A DNA stretch of 64,000 nt from Acanthosoma haemorrhoidale (taxonomy: Eukaryota; Arthropoda; Insecta; Hemiptera; Acanthosomatidae): positions 118,681,454 through 118,745,453 of the forward strand of contig OV884009.1 in NCBI GenBank assembly GCA_930367205.1, read 5' to 3'. The notes under the pieces are model-generated. The model ran no database searches and was not told where the DNA came from. It saw only the letters and a list, made by a program, of their open reading frames with translations. The position numbers and the translations under genes were made by a program. Position 1 is the first letter of the stretch. Every line of letters begins with the position of its first letter. This document shows positions 33,013-43,439 of this stretch, piece after piece.

Positions 33013-35334
33013 ATGGCTGAATTAACGCCAGATCAACGAGTAGTAGTACTAAAACATAAAATTACAACACTTTACACGGATATCTCGACGATGGCCCAGG
33101 AAGCCAAAGAAGTCGAGAAGGACAAGACTAAATTTGATGCATTTAGAGGAAGATACAAAATGCTGGATTCCTTGTTTAAGGATGTTATAGCTGCATGGGA
33201 TCAGCTTTATGAATTGCTGCTCTCGCAGGGAAAGGAGGGAACCTTTCCATATGAGGACAAATATTTGGCCAAGATAAAAGTTCATGTTAGTGTCTGTCAC
33301 TCTGTTTTTGAGACGATCATGAATCCTGTACCCTCTGTGACGCAAAACCCACTAACCCAAACTTTCAGGCTGAACGAGACTTCAATTCTGGATGGCTCTG
33401 CAAGTTCATTTAATCGTTCCAGATTACCTAAAATTCAAATCCCATTGTTCGACGGGGATATATTAAAATGGCCTCAGTTTCGTGATTTATTTGTTTCGCT
33501 AATACATGACGAAGGGGGTATTAGTGCGGTAGAGAAATTCCAACATCTCATTGCCAGACTTGCCGGAGAGCCGCTGCAGATAGTTTCAGCATTTTCGATT
33601 TCTGAATTGAACTATAGTGAAGCATGGAATGCCTTGAAAATGCGTTACGATAATAAAAGAGTCCTTGGTGCAGCTTATATGCAGAAAATAAGACAGTTTA
33701 AATCATCAAATGCAGAAGGTGGTGCACTAACTCATTTGCGATCCTTCTTAAAGAATGTTGCAGAGAACTTTTCTGCTATAAAGGCTCTTGGCATACCCAA
33801 TGAAGCTGATTTCCTCAAACTTCACATTGCACTGGAGGCGTTGCACCCAGAAACAAGGCAGCTTTATGAGGAGAAGCAACAAGGACAAGAATTCCCCACT
33901 TATGAATCTCTTGTTAGCTTTATTCACCAAAGATGTCAAGTTCTAGAGCTTGCTGATTCAGTCTCACCTAAGCCCTCTTCTGATAGGTTCGCACCGAACA
34001 CAATGCGACGGGGCAAGGTTCTTGCCACTTTTGAACCAAAATCTGCAGATAAATCGCATTCACACGAGCAAGGAAATTTAGACCGATGTCCACATTGTAA
34101 AGGAGCCCATCCGTTATTTAGATGTTTTTCGTTTAGACGATTGCAAGCGTCAGAGAAATATGAATTAGCCAAGAAGAATCAGCTTTGTTATAAATGTCTT
34201 CGTAAGGGCCATACTTCTAATCGGTGTAACTCTGACAAATCGTGTTTTACATGTCAGAAAAGGCACCATTCCTCTCTCCATAGCGCGTTCAACGATGCCA
34301 ACCCCGTGACAGATGGGCAGGCTTTGAGGACCTCTTATGCGCCCCGGCCAGTGACGGCAGCGGCCACTACAAGTGAGGCATCTCCTGCTGATGGCCTAGT
34401 TGGAGCTACATCTGGAAGACGAACAGTTCTATTGGGTACCGCTATCGCCAACATCCGGGACTGTAGTGGTATCAAGCGGGAGATTAGAATAGTGATTGAT
34501 TCTGGTTCGCAATTTTCAGTTATTACCACAGAATGTGCAAAAAGACTTGGGTTTCAGCCTTTGCCGGGAAAAACCCTTTTGTCGGGTATTGGGCTGGTCC
34601 AATTGTCAGCAACGAGAGGGATGGTTAATTGCCAACTCAGTCCATTGCAAAACGAGGTGGTAACACTTGAGACCAAGGCATTGGTTATGCCAGTCATCAC
34701 CTCTAGCTTACCGACCATATCCCTGAACCCTTCGCTACGAAACTGTTTTCAGAATATTCAATTAGCAGATCCTGAATTTTGGGAGTCTAGACCCATTGAT
34801 TTTCTGCTAGGATCTGACTTGTTTCTCCAAATACTCGTGATGGACGAACCCACGTCTAGAATTACCAACAATTTTGGTGCTCTTCCGACAATATTTGGAC
34901 ATGTAGTCATGGGAACGCCTCCTGTTATTTCAAATCGAGAGAAAGGGTCTTGCCTGTCTATTACTGAATTTCAATGTTCTGATCAAATTTTGAGAGACTT
35001 CTGGGAGATCGAGGAAGCATTCGTTCCAGATTGCCAGCACCCAGACGAGGTTAAATGCGAGGAGCATTTTAAAACAAACCACCTAAGATTACCTTCAGGG
35101 CGGTATGTGGTCGCATTACCACTACGCAACCCAGATAAAACATTTCCGAATGCTGATAGCCAGGCGTCAAGAAGATTTTTCGGCCTGGAGTCTAAATTTT
35201 CTCGAAACATTGACCTTAAAAGGCATTATGTAGAGTTCATGGAGGATTACTTAACACTCGGACATATGGAACCTACTAACAGCTCATCCTCATATGTAAT
35301 CCATGCCATCATGCCATTTTCAAAAGAGGCTTAG
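33013..35334 (+). CDS. BEL gag-protease and start of RT
   Basis: The start is taken at ATG 33,013; the frame is open further upstream but has no other ATG. The first 380 or so residues are the BEL gag domain (IPLFDGDILKWPQFRDLF, SYxxAWNALKMRYD). Three Cys/His knuckles follow (CPHCKGAHPLFRC, CYKCLRKGHTSNRC, CFTCQKRHH), then an aspartic protease with DSGSQFSVIT at about 34,498. The frame reaches the start of RT and ends early at TAG 35,332-35,334, where a frameshift separates it from the rest of pol. Length 773 residues. It makes the structural proteins of the particle. Confidence 0.9.
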   Translation: MAELTPDQRVVVLKHKITTLYTDISTMAQEAKEVEKDKTKFDAFRGRYKMLDSLFKDVIAAWDQLYELLLSQGKEGTFPYEDKYLAKIKVHVSVCHSVFETIMNPVPSVTQNPLTQTFRLNETSILDGSASSFNRSRLPKIQIPLFDGDILKWPQFRDLFVSLIHDEGGISAVEKFQHLIARLAGEPLQIVSAFSISELNYSEAWNALKMRYDNKRVLGAAYMQKIRQFKSSNAEGGALTHLRSFLKNVAENFSAIKALGIPNEADFLKLHIALEALHPETRQLYEEKQQGQEFPTYESLVSFIHQRCQVLELADSVSPKPSSDRFAPNTMRRGKVLATFEPKSADKSHSHEQGNLDRCPHCKGAHPLFRCFSFRRLQASEKYELAKKNQLCYKCLRKGHTSNRCNSDKSCFTCQKRHHSSLHSAFNDANPVTDGQALRTSYAPRPVTAAATTSEASPADGLVGATSGRRTVLLGTAIANIRDCSGIKREIRIVIDSGSQFSVITTECAKRLGFQPLPGKTLLSGIGLVQLSATRGMVNCQLSPLQNEVVTLETKALVMPVITSSLPTISLNPSLRNCFQNIQLADPEFWESRPIDFLLGSDLFLQILVMDEPTSRITNNFGALPTIFGHVVMGTPPVISNREKGSCLSITEFQCSDQILRDFWEIEEAFVPDCQHPDEVKCEEHFKTNHLRLPSGRYVVALPLRNPDKTFPNADSQASRRFFGLESKFSRNIDLKRHYVEFMEDYLTLGHMEPTNSSSSYVIHAIMPFSKEA

Positions 35335-36647
35335 ATCCCGTAAAGCAAGAGAAGATACGAGTTGTATTCGACGCATCCATGAAAAATTCTACAGGATCTC
35401 TCAATGATAACTTGTTTATTGGCAAGAAACTGCAAACAGACATTGCGTCTATTTTACTAAATTTTAGATGCCATCGCATCGCCTTTTGTACGGATATTGT
35501 CGAAATGTTTAGGCAAGTTTTGGTGAGATCCGAAGACAGACGATTTCAACATATCTTCTGGCGATCTTCTTCAGCAGAAGCAGTTAAAAAATACGAACTA
35601 AACACTTTAACTTATGGTCTTGCGTCGTCCCCCTTTTTGGCGTTGAGGGTTCTTCAACAACTAGCTGAAGACGAAGGTCATAGGTTTCCTAGGGCAGCAC
35701 GTATTTTGAAGTCTGATGTGTACGTTGATGACATCATCACTGGTGACGTCTCCGTGGAACAGGCCTTAGAACTGAAGAATGAGATCATAAATATATTGGA
35801 CTCAGCTGGATTTGTGGTGCACAAATGGGCGACCAATATCGCGGAACTAATGAGCACTATTCTAGACACCCCTGAATCACAAGTTGCATTCTCCCCTGAA
35901 GATTCCACTACCAAGGTATTGGGTATGCGTTGGAATGCGGAATGTGACAGTTTCAGTTACCATGTGGAGCCCACAAAGACCGCTATTACAAAGCGAGCAA
36001 TGTTATCTGTTACTGCTCGGCTCTATGACCCTTTGGGTCTCCTTGCTCCAGTCATCTTTGTTGCGAAATTTCTGATGCAAAGACTCTGGACCTTGAAAAT
36101 AGGTTGCGACGATATTCTACCTCCTGATATCGTGGGTACCTGGACAAAATTTATGGACGATCTGACCAATGTTAGTAACCTTAGCATTCCCCGATGGATC
36201 TGTTTACCTGCAGTCGAGGTCTCTCTGTTTGGATTTTGCGATGCTTCAGAGGGAGGGTACGCTGCTGCAATCTACATAAGAACCATAGGCGCTGAAGGGA
36301 AGGTGTGCACGTTTCTTTTGAAGTCAAAAACACGACTTGCACCCATTAAAACTATCACCATCCCAAGATTAGAACTGTGTGCTGCGCATCTGCTGACTAA
36401 TCTACTACGGCCATTGGAAGAGTTTCGAAATAAAACTCGCGTTGGAAGTGTATGGTTATTTACGGATTCCACAACAGTGCTCTCCTGGCTTCGGCGGGAC
36501 CCATCGACATTAAAAACCTTCGTTTCAAACCGAGTAGGGCATATATTAACACATACCAAGCTCACTCAATGGGGACATGTTCTGTCGGCTCAAAATCCAG
36601 CAGACAGCATCGCGCGGGCAGAGGATTGGCGATCTGATAGACAATAA
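35300..36647 (+). pseudogene. BEL reverse transcriptase and RNase H, frameshifted
   Basis: Continues RT after a one-base shift in 35,290-35,345 (KIRVVFDAS region in the new frame). YVDDII at 35,721-35,738 is the RT catalytic motif. LFGFCDASEGGYAAAIYI near 36,228 is the start of BEL RNase H. The frame ends at 36,647 because of another shift near 36,600 (NPAD then a lost in-frame SRG). The product would be non-functional unless frameshifting rescues it. Confidence 0.88.
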
Positions 36648-37689
36648 TTTATGGTGGAATGGCCCTGACTGGATGAAATTGAATCCCATAGAACTTCCGT
36701 CAATGCCCCCGGCATTATCCGAAATACCTGAGATTAAGCAAGCTAGTAGATGTTTAGTAGCCACCGAACCAACGGAGAGTCTAGCATCGATGATCATCAC
36801 CAAATATTCAAGTTTTCGTACAGCTATCCGCGTGACTTCTTACGTTAGGCGTTTTTGTAAAAACATTCAGACTAAGGAGGTGAATCACAAGAGTTTGGGA
36901 CCTCTGTCTGTTTTTGAACTAAATCGTGCCACTGATTACTTATTGAGGGAAACTCAACGAATTTACTTCGAACGAGATTTTGACTTTAAGGCAGGATTGA
37001 ACACTTCTACTCGCTTTAAGTCTTTGGCAGCTTTCCAAGACAAAACAGGACTGAAGGAATCCATAGCTAACCACGCTTCGTATAAAGGAGTCCAATGGCA
37101 TTTCAACCCACCTTCTTCCCCTCACTTTGGAGGATTGTGGGAAGCGGCTGTAAAGTCAGCGAAGTCTCTTCTGTTGAGGACCTTGGGAAACAGAGCTTTC
37201 TTTTTCGAGGAACTGACAACACTCTTTGCTCGCATCGAAGCGATCCTGAATTCAAGACCCCTCTGTTCGACCTCTACAAGGCCTTTGGATTTTGATTATC
37301 TCACACCGGGCCATTTCTTGATTGGCAGCCCTTTAACAGCCCTACCAGAACAAGATCTGAAGGATACAAACGTCAATCGTTTGACAAGATGGCAATTGAT
37401 CCAACATGCACTGCAGATTTTCTGGAGAAGATGGTCGGATGAGTACGTCCATACTCTGCATGCGAGAACAAAATGGACAAACACCGGAACGACTTTGCAG
37501 AAGGGAGAACTGGCACTCATACAGGACCCTAATGCACCTCCGCTCAATTGGAAGCTAGGAAGAATCGAAGAACTGCATCCAGGCAAGGACAACGTTGTAA
37601 GGGTAGCGACTGTCAGAACCTCTCATGGATTGTTGAAGCACCCTGTCCATCGTCTAGCGATATTACCAAGAACTGATCAGAATGAATAA
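36577..37689 (+). pseudogene. BEL integrase remnant lacking zinc finger and two catalytic Asp
   Basis: Begins in the RNase H to integrase linker and shows the integrase N-terminal helices (SVFELNRATDYLLRETQRIY). Near 37,050 it jumps from QDKTG to LKESI. It then continues with WHFNPPSSPHFGGLWEAAVK, which holds the last catalytic Glu, and the C-terminal RNRG-type tail (LIQDPNAPPLNWKLGRI). The HHCC finger and both catalytic Asp, about 200 residues, are missing with the frame kept. Stop at 37,689. Confidence 0.88.
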
Positions 37690-37715
37690 AATCATCCGAT
37701 TTTAGGTGGGCGGGA

Positions 37716-38682
37716 TGTTTAACTTATCATTTAGCCGATCATTCATAGAGATTCGATTCATTTAATTATGTTCATTATGTATTTCCTAGTTAGATAATGT
37801 TATTAATACGAGGAATGCTCGATAACATATTGTATATTAATAAGTAGTAATAGTGTGTATTTACTAATATGTTTCGTTAAATGCAGACAGGAGAGAGGGA
37901 GAGGGGGGAGAGAGAGAGAGACACTGATAGCAATGTTTGTAAACAGGGTTCAACGGTGCGTATTTATAAGTGTTTTGATCCCCGGGGATCAGTAGTTGAC
38001 TGTGAAACATCGTGCTGTCCACATCGGAGCTGGAGGTCTCCCGATTCTCGACTTGTGTCCCGCTCATGTCTGTTGACACTCGAGATGAACTTTCTTCTAT
38101 TTTTCTCACTTAGCGCCCAATGCTCGTTGCGCTCAAGCTGTGCCATAAAGATCAACCCGACGCGTAAGGTACCGATCAACGACTCTCTCTCTCTCATTTG
38201 TGAATTAACAATCGATAATCATTTGTTTATTTTCTTATTAATGAAGTATTATTAAGTTTAGTATTAAGTTTACTGAATAAAGATTTATTTGTTTTGCTTT
38301 AATATTTGTTTTTTATTCAGTTTCTTCATTTATATTTAAAATTGATTTAGTGTAACAATTTCTTTCTGGCATATAGGCTGTAATATCAATTGGAAGTCTG
38401 GCCAATATTTTGATGGTTATTTTCAACTGTGATGGTGAGTTCGCAGTTTCTATGAATGATCGGTTTCTCTTTTTATTTCAGCTCGTCTTCGGCGATTTCT
38501 TCCTTAGTCATTACTTTCGTTTGCATCCATTATTTTCCTTGTTCCTTTTCTGTCTTTATTTCCACAATTAGCATTTTTTTGGGGCTGCTGCTGGACGTCT
38601 TCAAACTTGTAAAACCATTGAAGCCGGCGAAAACTTTGGAGAATCGAGGATTTCAGGGTCAAATAGCTAACTCTGCTCAACA
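37716..38682 (+). repeat. BEL 3' LTR
   Basis: Starts TGTTTAACTTATC directly after the purine tract and ends GCTCAACA before CTAGC. Nearly identical to the 5' LTR. Confidence 0.93.
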
Positions 38683-38687
38683 CTAGC

Positions 38688-40063
38688 ATTTAAGTGTTAT
38701 GTAAGTGGGGGAATCGTCACAAAATCTATTTGTTATGCAATATAAACTTAATTATTCAGGATATATTTATTAAGGTAGAGACTTGGCCGAACTTGAATAT
38801 CTCAATAACTGAAGAGTTTTTATCTTCCACGTCTATTTTTTAAGAAATAAAATCTATTTTTAGAATGTGTTAAAATGTTGTTTCCTGGTCTACTAACAAA
38901 CTCTTTAAAAAAATTAAATTCACGATTATTTTTCGATAAATAATTTTTCTACTTTGTTTATTTTAAAAGAATAGTTTGATTGATACTTGTTAGCATTGTC
39001 ACCCTTTTTACTAATAATAAATACATTGCTGTGTTCATTACATTAACTTACAATCCTAAGATACTTGAGTACGGTATATAAGTTGGGCTTTTCATATCAG
39101 GTAAATTTATTATTAATATTGTTTATTTAATATGACTACAATATATCTACATATTTTACTTTTTTATTACTTATAAATATGTTACTTACTTATGTATTGT
39201 CATGCATCTTACGGCTTAGACTTAACCCTTGATCATTCATTCTTTCAGTACCCTTGATTACTCCATGCTTCTATCAAAACTAGTTTCAATGTCTTTCTCT
39301 TACAGTACCCTCCTGGTGATAATAAATCTGATGATAATAGTTATCTATTTAGAGTTTTAGACTATGTATTTTTTTTTTTTTAGTTAGGCATTCCTATTTT
39401 GTTTCTTTTTGTTGTTCTTAGGGAACAATGTCCCAGATTAAAGTGTTTTTTTAATTTTATTTCAGTAGCTATTCATAGTTTCAAATCTATAAATAAAGTT
39501 TAAGTCTGGACTTTATCATTCAAAGTTGTAATAATTTGTATGATAACAATTACAGTGACGATAAAACCAAATGTCACAAAAAAATATAATATAATCATGA
39601 GAAATATCTCAATCCCCAATACTCTTACAGAATTGACTCCACCCATCTAGATAGTCATATTGCCTTGAGATCACACAGACTAGGCAAGTTGGTTTGGTAA
39701 GTACGTCTGATCAAAACTCATAAGATCCCAGGTTGAAATCCTGGCTGTGTCACTATTCTTCTTTTAAAATCAATAGTTGTTTGAGTTTAATTTGTATTTT
39801 TTTCTGCTAATAGAGCTTTAACACCCTTTATGCAATACCAACTAGGGCTGGAAGAGGAAAGATGGGTTATCTACATGTGTCCCACCTGGAACATGGAAAT
39901 TCAGAGTTAATTTTGTGGGGCCTAGTTGAAAAAAAATCTTCAATTAGATTCAAGGAAATCCTTAAATAGTTAATAGTGGACATTTTATTTATTTATATTA
40001 CTTTTAGCAATCATATGAAATCAAGTGAAATTTTCACAAAAATTAAATGCCCCTTACTAGAGT
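38688..40063. other. Spacer between BEL and Copia elements
   Basis: AT-rich, no gene. Contains one tRNA-like SINE head (39,660-39,765) and ends with the GTAAT target duplication of the Copia element. Confidence 0.5.
39660..39765 (+). mobile_element. tRNA-derived SINE head (candidate)
   Basis: Box A-like GCAAGTTGGTTTGGTAAGT and box B-like CCCAGGTTGAAATCCTGG stand at tRNA spacing, with a CAT triplet in the anticodon-loop area. The acceptor stem does not pair, so this is not a functional tRNA gene. Confidence 0.5.
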
Positions 40064-40068
40064 GTAAT

Positions 40069-40269
40069 TGTTGGATATTAATTATTATTTACTATTTGTG
40101 ATTAATTGTTTAGTGACTTTGATGTTTATCGTTTCTTGGCAACACTGTCAAATTGCCGCCATATGTTTTTTTCTGTGTAACCTTTCAGTTTGTATTTTGT
40201 TTATTGCTCAATACAGTTAGTTGTTTAAATTGGCCTTTTTAGTTTTGTTAAATAACCCAATTTTCAACA
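40069..40269 (+). repeat. Copia 5' LTR
   Basis: TGTTGGATATTAATT to TTTTCAACA. Differs from the 3' LTR at three or four positions. Confidence 0.93.
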
Positions 40270-40287
40270 GGTTATGGGCCCAGGCCG
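40270..40287 (+). promoter_or_regulatory. Copia primer-binding site (tRNA-iMet fragment type)
   Basis: GGTTATGGGCCCAGG abuts the LTR. Drosophila copia primes from an internal half-molecule of initiator tRNA-Met, and this complements that anticodon-arm region, not a 3' CCA end. Confidence 0.8.
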
Positions 40288-40417
40288 TTTCTAACTGTAT
40301 TTGTGGACATAAGCCGTCGTGTCAAGTTTGTGAACCGTGTCGGTGTGATCGCGGGTTTTTTTTCGGACTTCTTGCTTGTTATTTTATTCGAGGACTTTTC
40401 GCCTGTTACCTTTCGAG

Positions 40418-43225
40418 ATGGAAACACAACTTATGTTGAGAGGTGCCTCGAATTGGGAAGTTTGGAGGTTCCGAACTGTGATTATATTGAAGGCTAAAGG
40501 AACCTACGAAGTATGCATCGATGAAACGAAGCCGACGGATGAGAAGCTTTTAAAAGAATGGACTCTAAAAGATCGTTTGGCTCAAGAAATTATAACATCG
40601 AGAGTGGATGAGAGTCAACTGAGGTATTTACTTTCATGTGAGACGGCGTTCGCAATTTGGAAAAAGCTTTTAACTGTATTTGATAAAAAGTCAGAGGTTA
40701 GTTTGCATCTTTTACAACAGCAATTTTTTGCGTACAAATACGAAAATCAGGGAATTTCGCATCACATATCTAGACTGGAGGATATGGTTTCAAAAATTAA
40801 AATATTAGGGGAGGAAATTTCTGAAAAAATGTTAATGACTAAAATTCTTATATCATTACCCCCTGAGTTTGATCATTTTATTCCTGCCTGGGAATCGTCA
40901 GATAACAAAAATTTAAATGAGCTTATGTCACGTCTTTTAATAGAAGAGGAAAGATTAACTTCTCGTAGCAGTGATAAAACAGATAGTGATGCTGCATTCT
41001 CTTCAAGATCAAAGCACTTAAGGTGTACCATCTGTTATAAACTTGGTCATGATAAATCAAAATGTTTTAAGAATAAGTCAAACTCTAATACTAACAATTC
41101 TGTAAAACCTAAAACTTGCTTTTATTGTAAAAAGGCAGGGCACTTTATAAAGGACTGCCAAGCTCTAAATAAAAAGGAAGGGAAAAATGTTGAAAGGCAT
41201 GCGTATATGGCATTAGGCAATGAGAATATAAAATCTAGTCATTTTTGGATTGTTGACAGTGGTTCGACTGAACATATGACTCCTGAATGTCATGATTTTG
41301 ATTTTATTAACCCAGTGTCAAGAACAGTAAAAATTAGTGACGGATCTTGTCTGGAGGCTGCAGGTATAGGTGATATTTCAGTTCAGATGTTCGATGGAAC
41401 AGAATGGGTCCCCGGAATTTTGAAAAACGTTCTTTTTGTTCCCAAATTAAAAGTGAGTTTATTTTCTGTAAGTTCCACTGTTGATAAGGGCCATACATTT
41501 GAAATTGTTGGTAAATCCTGCAGAATACTCGATAGAAACAATAAATGTTGGGCTGTGGGCACTAGGGACGGAATGATATATAAAATGCAAGTAAAGCATG
41601 ATAACATGTCCTCTGCTCATTCAAATAATACTGTCTCCACACTGTTCGACTGGCACATCAAAAGGCCATCTCGTTTTCAGGATTATGACGCTGCAGCTAA
41701 TTTCTGTGTCTCTGAAGACATTACTCTTGCTGAGGCTGTTAGCGATCCAGGATGGAAAAGTGCAATGCAGGAGGAAATGGATGCATTGCGGAAAAACGCT
41801 ACCTGGACCTTAGTGGATTTACCTATGGAAAAGAAACCTCTTACATGCAAGTGGGTTTTTAGGAAGAAATGTTCTGACAATAAAGAAAAGAAGAAAGCCA
41901 GGCTCGTGGTGAGAGGTTTTGAACAAAAACAAGGCGTTGACTTTACTGAGACATTCAGCCCTGTAGCCAGCTATGAAAGCATACGTTTTTTATTGGCTTT
42001 GGCAGTAAAGCAGAGTTACTTGCTTTATCAGTTTGACGTTAAAACCGCGTTTTTAAATGGAGAGTTGAATGAAGAGCTGTATATGCTGCAACCCGAAGGT
42101 TTTCAAGATGGAACAGAAAAGGTATGCAAACTACAGAAGAGTCTCTACGGTTTAAAGCAAGCCCCTCGAAATTGGAACTCAACATTCTCAAAGTTTTTAT
42201 CAAGCGAAGGATTTGTTTCTTCAGCTGCCGACGAGTGTGTATATGTTAACCCTGGTGAAGACACAATTATTCTTTGTTTATATGTGGATGATGGACTAAT
42301 TCTCGGAGAGTCAAAAACAGAAATTATGAAACTATTAGAAAAATTGAATAAAAGGTTCGACATTACCTTTGGTGAAGCCAAAAATTATTTAGGAATGCAG
42401 ATTCTACGTGGAAGCGACTCAATTTTTGTAAGTCAACCTGCTTATGTCTGGAAGATACTATCAAGATTTAAGATGGAACAATGTGACCCCGTGACGACCC
42501 CTATGGAACCCCATCAAGAAGAAACAAATCAAGATTGTACGAAAAATAAACCATATCGAGAGGCAATAGGAAGTCTACTGTACTTATCGAATGTTACTCG
42601 ACCTGACCTTGCTTATTCGGTTAACTATCTTAGTAGATTCATGGAGAACCCGACAATTGATCATTGGAAGCAACTGAAAAGAATATTCAAGTACTTAAAA
42701 GGGACCTCGGATTATGGTTTGCTGTATGAAAAAGGAAGCGACCTACAGATGTACTCGGATGCTGATTTTGCTGGTGATCTCAGTACAAGAAAATCTACTA
42801 GTGGCTACCTAATTATGATGTCAGGAGGAGCTGTTGCTTGGGCATCAAGAAAACAAAATTGCACTGCACTTTCCACAGCTGAAGCGGAGTTCATTGCAGC
42901 GTGTGAAGCCTTAAAGGAGCTTGTATGGATCGTTCATCTCTATCAGGAGATTGGTATTTATAAGGAGTTGACACCATTTTTCATTGACAATAAAAGTGCT
43001 TTATTTATGATTGAAAAGAGTGATGCAAAAGCGTTAAGGCGTACAAAACATGTTAGAGTCAGGTATCATTATTTGTTAGAACAGTTTAACAAAATGTTTT
43101 GTTTTAATCATATTAGCTCAGACAAACAAATTAGTGACATTTTAACAAAACCTTTGTGTAAAATTAAATTTGAAACTTTTCGCTCTCTCTTAGGTGTTAA
43201 GTGTTTAAAGGACAATAATAATTAA
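40418..43225 (+). CDS. Copia gag-protease-RT-RNase H polyprotein without integrase
   Basis: Starts at ATG 40,418 (the open frame runs further upstream without an ATG) and encodes 935 residues; Drosophila copia has about 1,400. Domains in order: UBN2-type gag (residues about 1-190), two CCHC knuckles (CTICYKLGHDKSKC near 41,026 and CFYCKKAGHFIKDC near 41,116), protease WIVDSGSTEHM (about 41,250), part of the pre-integrase domain, then at about 41,640 a direct jump to the pre-RT linker (RPSRFQDYD). RT follows with YVDDG at 42,281-42,295, and RNase H with DADFAGDLSTRKSTSG near 42,758. No stop or frameshift. The particle proteins and RT may be functional; integration would need another element. 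Confidence 0.93.
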   Translation: METQLMLRGASNWEVWRFRTVIILKAKGTYEVCIDETKPTDEKLLKEWTLKDRLAQEIITSRVDESQLRYLLSCETAFAIWKKLLTVFDKKSEVSLHLLQQQFFAYKYENQGISHHISRLEDMVSKIKILGEEISEKMLMTKILISLPPEFDHFIPAWESSDNKNLNELMSRLLIEEERLTSRSSDKTDSDAAFSSRSKHLRCTICYKLGHDKSKCFKNKSNSNTNNSVKPKTCFYCKKAGHFIKDCQALNKKEGKNVERHAYMALGNENIKSSHFWIVDSGSTEHMTPECHDFDFINPVSRTVKISDGSCLEAAGIGDISVQMFDGTEWVPGILKNVLFVPKLKVSLFSVSSTVDKGHTFEIVGKSCRILDRNNKCWAVGTRDGMIYKMQVKHDNMSSAHSNNTVSTLFDWHIKRPSRFQDYDAAANFCVSEDITLAEAVSDPGWKSAMQEEMDALRKNATWTLVDLPMEKKPLTCKWVFRKKCSDNKEKKKARLVVRGFEQKQGVDFTETFSPVASYESIRFLLALAVKQSYLLYQFDVKTAFLNGELNEELYMLQPEGFQDGTEKVCKLQKSLYGLKQAPRNWNSTFSKFLSSEGFVSSAADECVYVNPGEDTIILCLYVDDGLILGESKTEIMKLLEKLNKRFDITFGEAKNYLGMQILRGSDSIFVSQPAYVWKILSRFKMEQCDPVTTPMEPHQEETNQDCTKNKPYREAIGSLLYLSNVTRPDLAYSVNYLSRFMENPTIDHWKQLKRIFKYLKGTSDYGLLYEKGSDLQMYSDADFAGDLSTRKSTSGYLIMMSGGAVAWASRKQNCTALSTAEAEFIAACEALKELVWIVHLYQEIGIYKELTPFFIDNKSALFMIEKSDAKALRRTKHVRVRYHYLLEQFNKMFCFNHISSDKQISDILTKPLCKIKFETFRSLLGVKCLKDNNN

Positions 43226-43232
43226 GGAGGAG

Positions 43233-43434
43233 TGTTGGATATTAATTATTATTTACTATTTGTGATTAATTGTTTAGTGACTTTGATGTTTATCGTTTCT
43301 TGGCAACACTGTCAAATTGCCAGCCATATGTTTTTTTCTGTGTAACCTTCCAGTTTGTATTTTGTTTATTGCTCAATACAGTTAGTTGTTTAAATTGGCC
43401 TTTTTAGTTTTGTTAAATAACCCGATTTTCAACA
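43233..43434 (+). repeat. Copia 3' LTR
   Basis: Same boundaries as the 5' LTR (TGTTGG ... CAACA), directly after AAGGAGGAG. Confidence 0.93.
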
Positions 43435-43439
43435 GTAAT

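Larger units (their letters stand above)
31967..38682 (+). mobile_element. BEL/Pao LTR retrotransposon, young, integrase core deleted
   Basis: A 6.7-kb element has two long LTRs (983 and 967 bp) that differ at only a few sites. It is flanked by the perfect 5-bp duplication CTAGC (31,962-31,966 and 38,683-38,687). A primer-binding site follows the 5' LTR, and a purine tract (GGTGGGCGGGA) precedes the 3' LTR. Coding order is gag, protease, RT, RNase H and integrase remnant. Pol is broken by two single-step frameshifts and lacks the integrase zinc finger and two catalytic Asp. Confidence 0.95.
40069..43434 (+). mobile_element. Copia LTR retrotransposon, young, one open frame, integrase deleted
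   Basis: A 3.4-kb element with 201- and 202-bp LTRs differing at only a few positions is flanked by the perfect 5-bp duplication GTAAT (40,064-40,068 and 43,435-43,439). The primer-binding site GGTTATGGGCCCAG follows the 5' LTR and the purine tract AAGGAGGAG precedes the 3' LTR. It carries a single uninterrupted ORF from gag to RNase H. The whole integrase domain is absent; full Copia elements are about 5 kb. Confidence 0.95.

Noticed and set aside
39660..39765. Possible functional tRNA-Met gene
   Set aside because: Box A, box B and a CAT triplet are present, but acceptor and D stems do not pair; kept as a SINE head.
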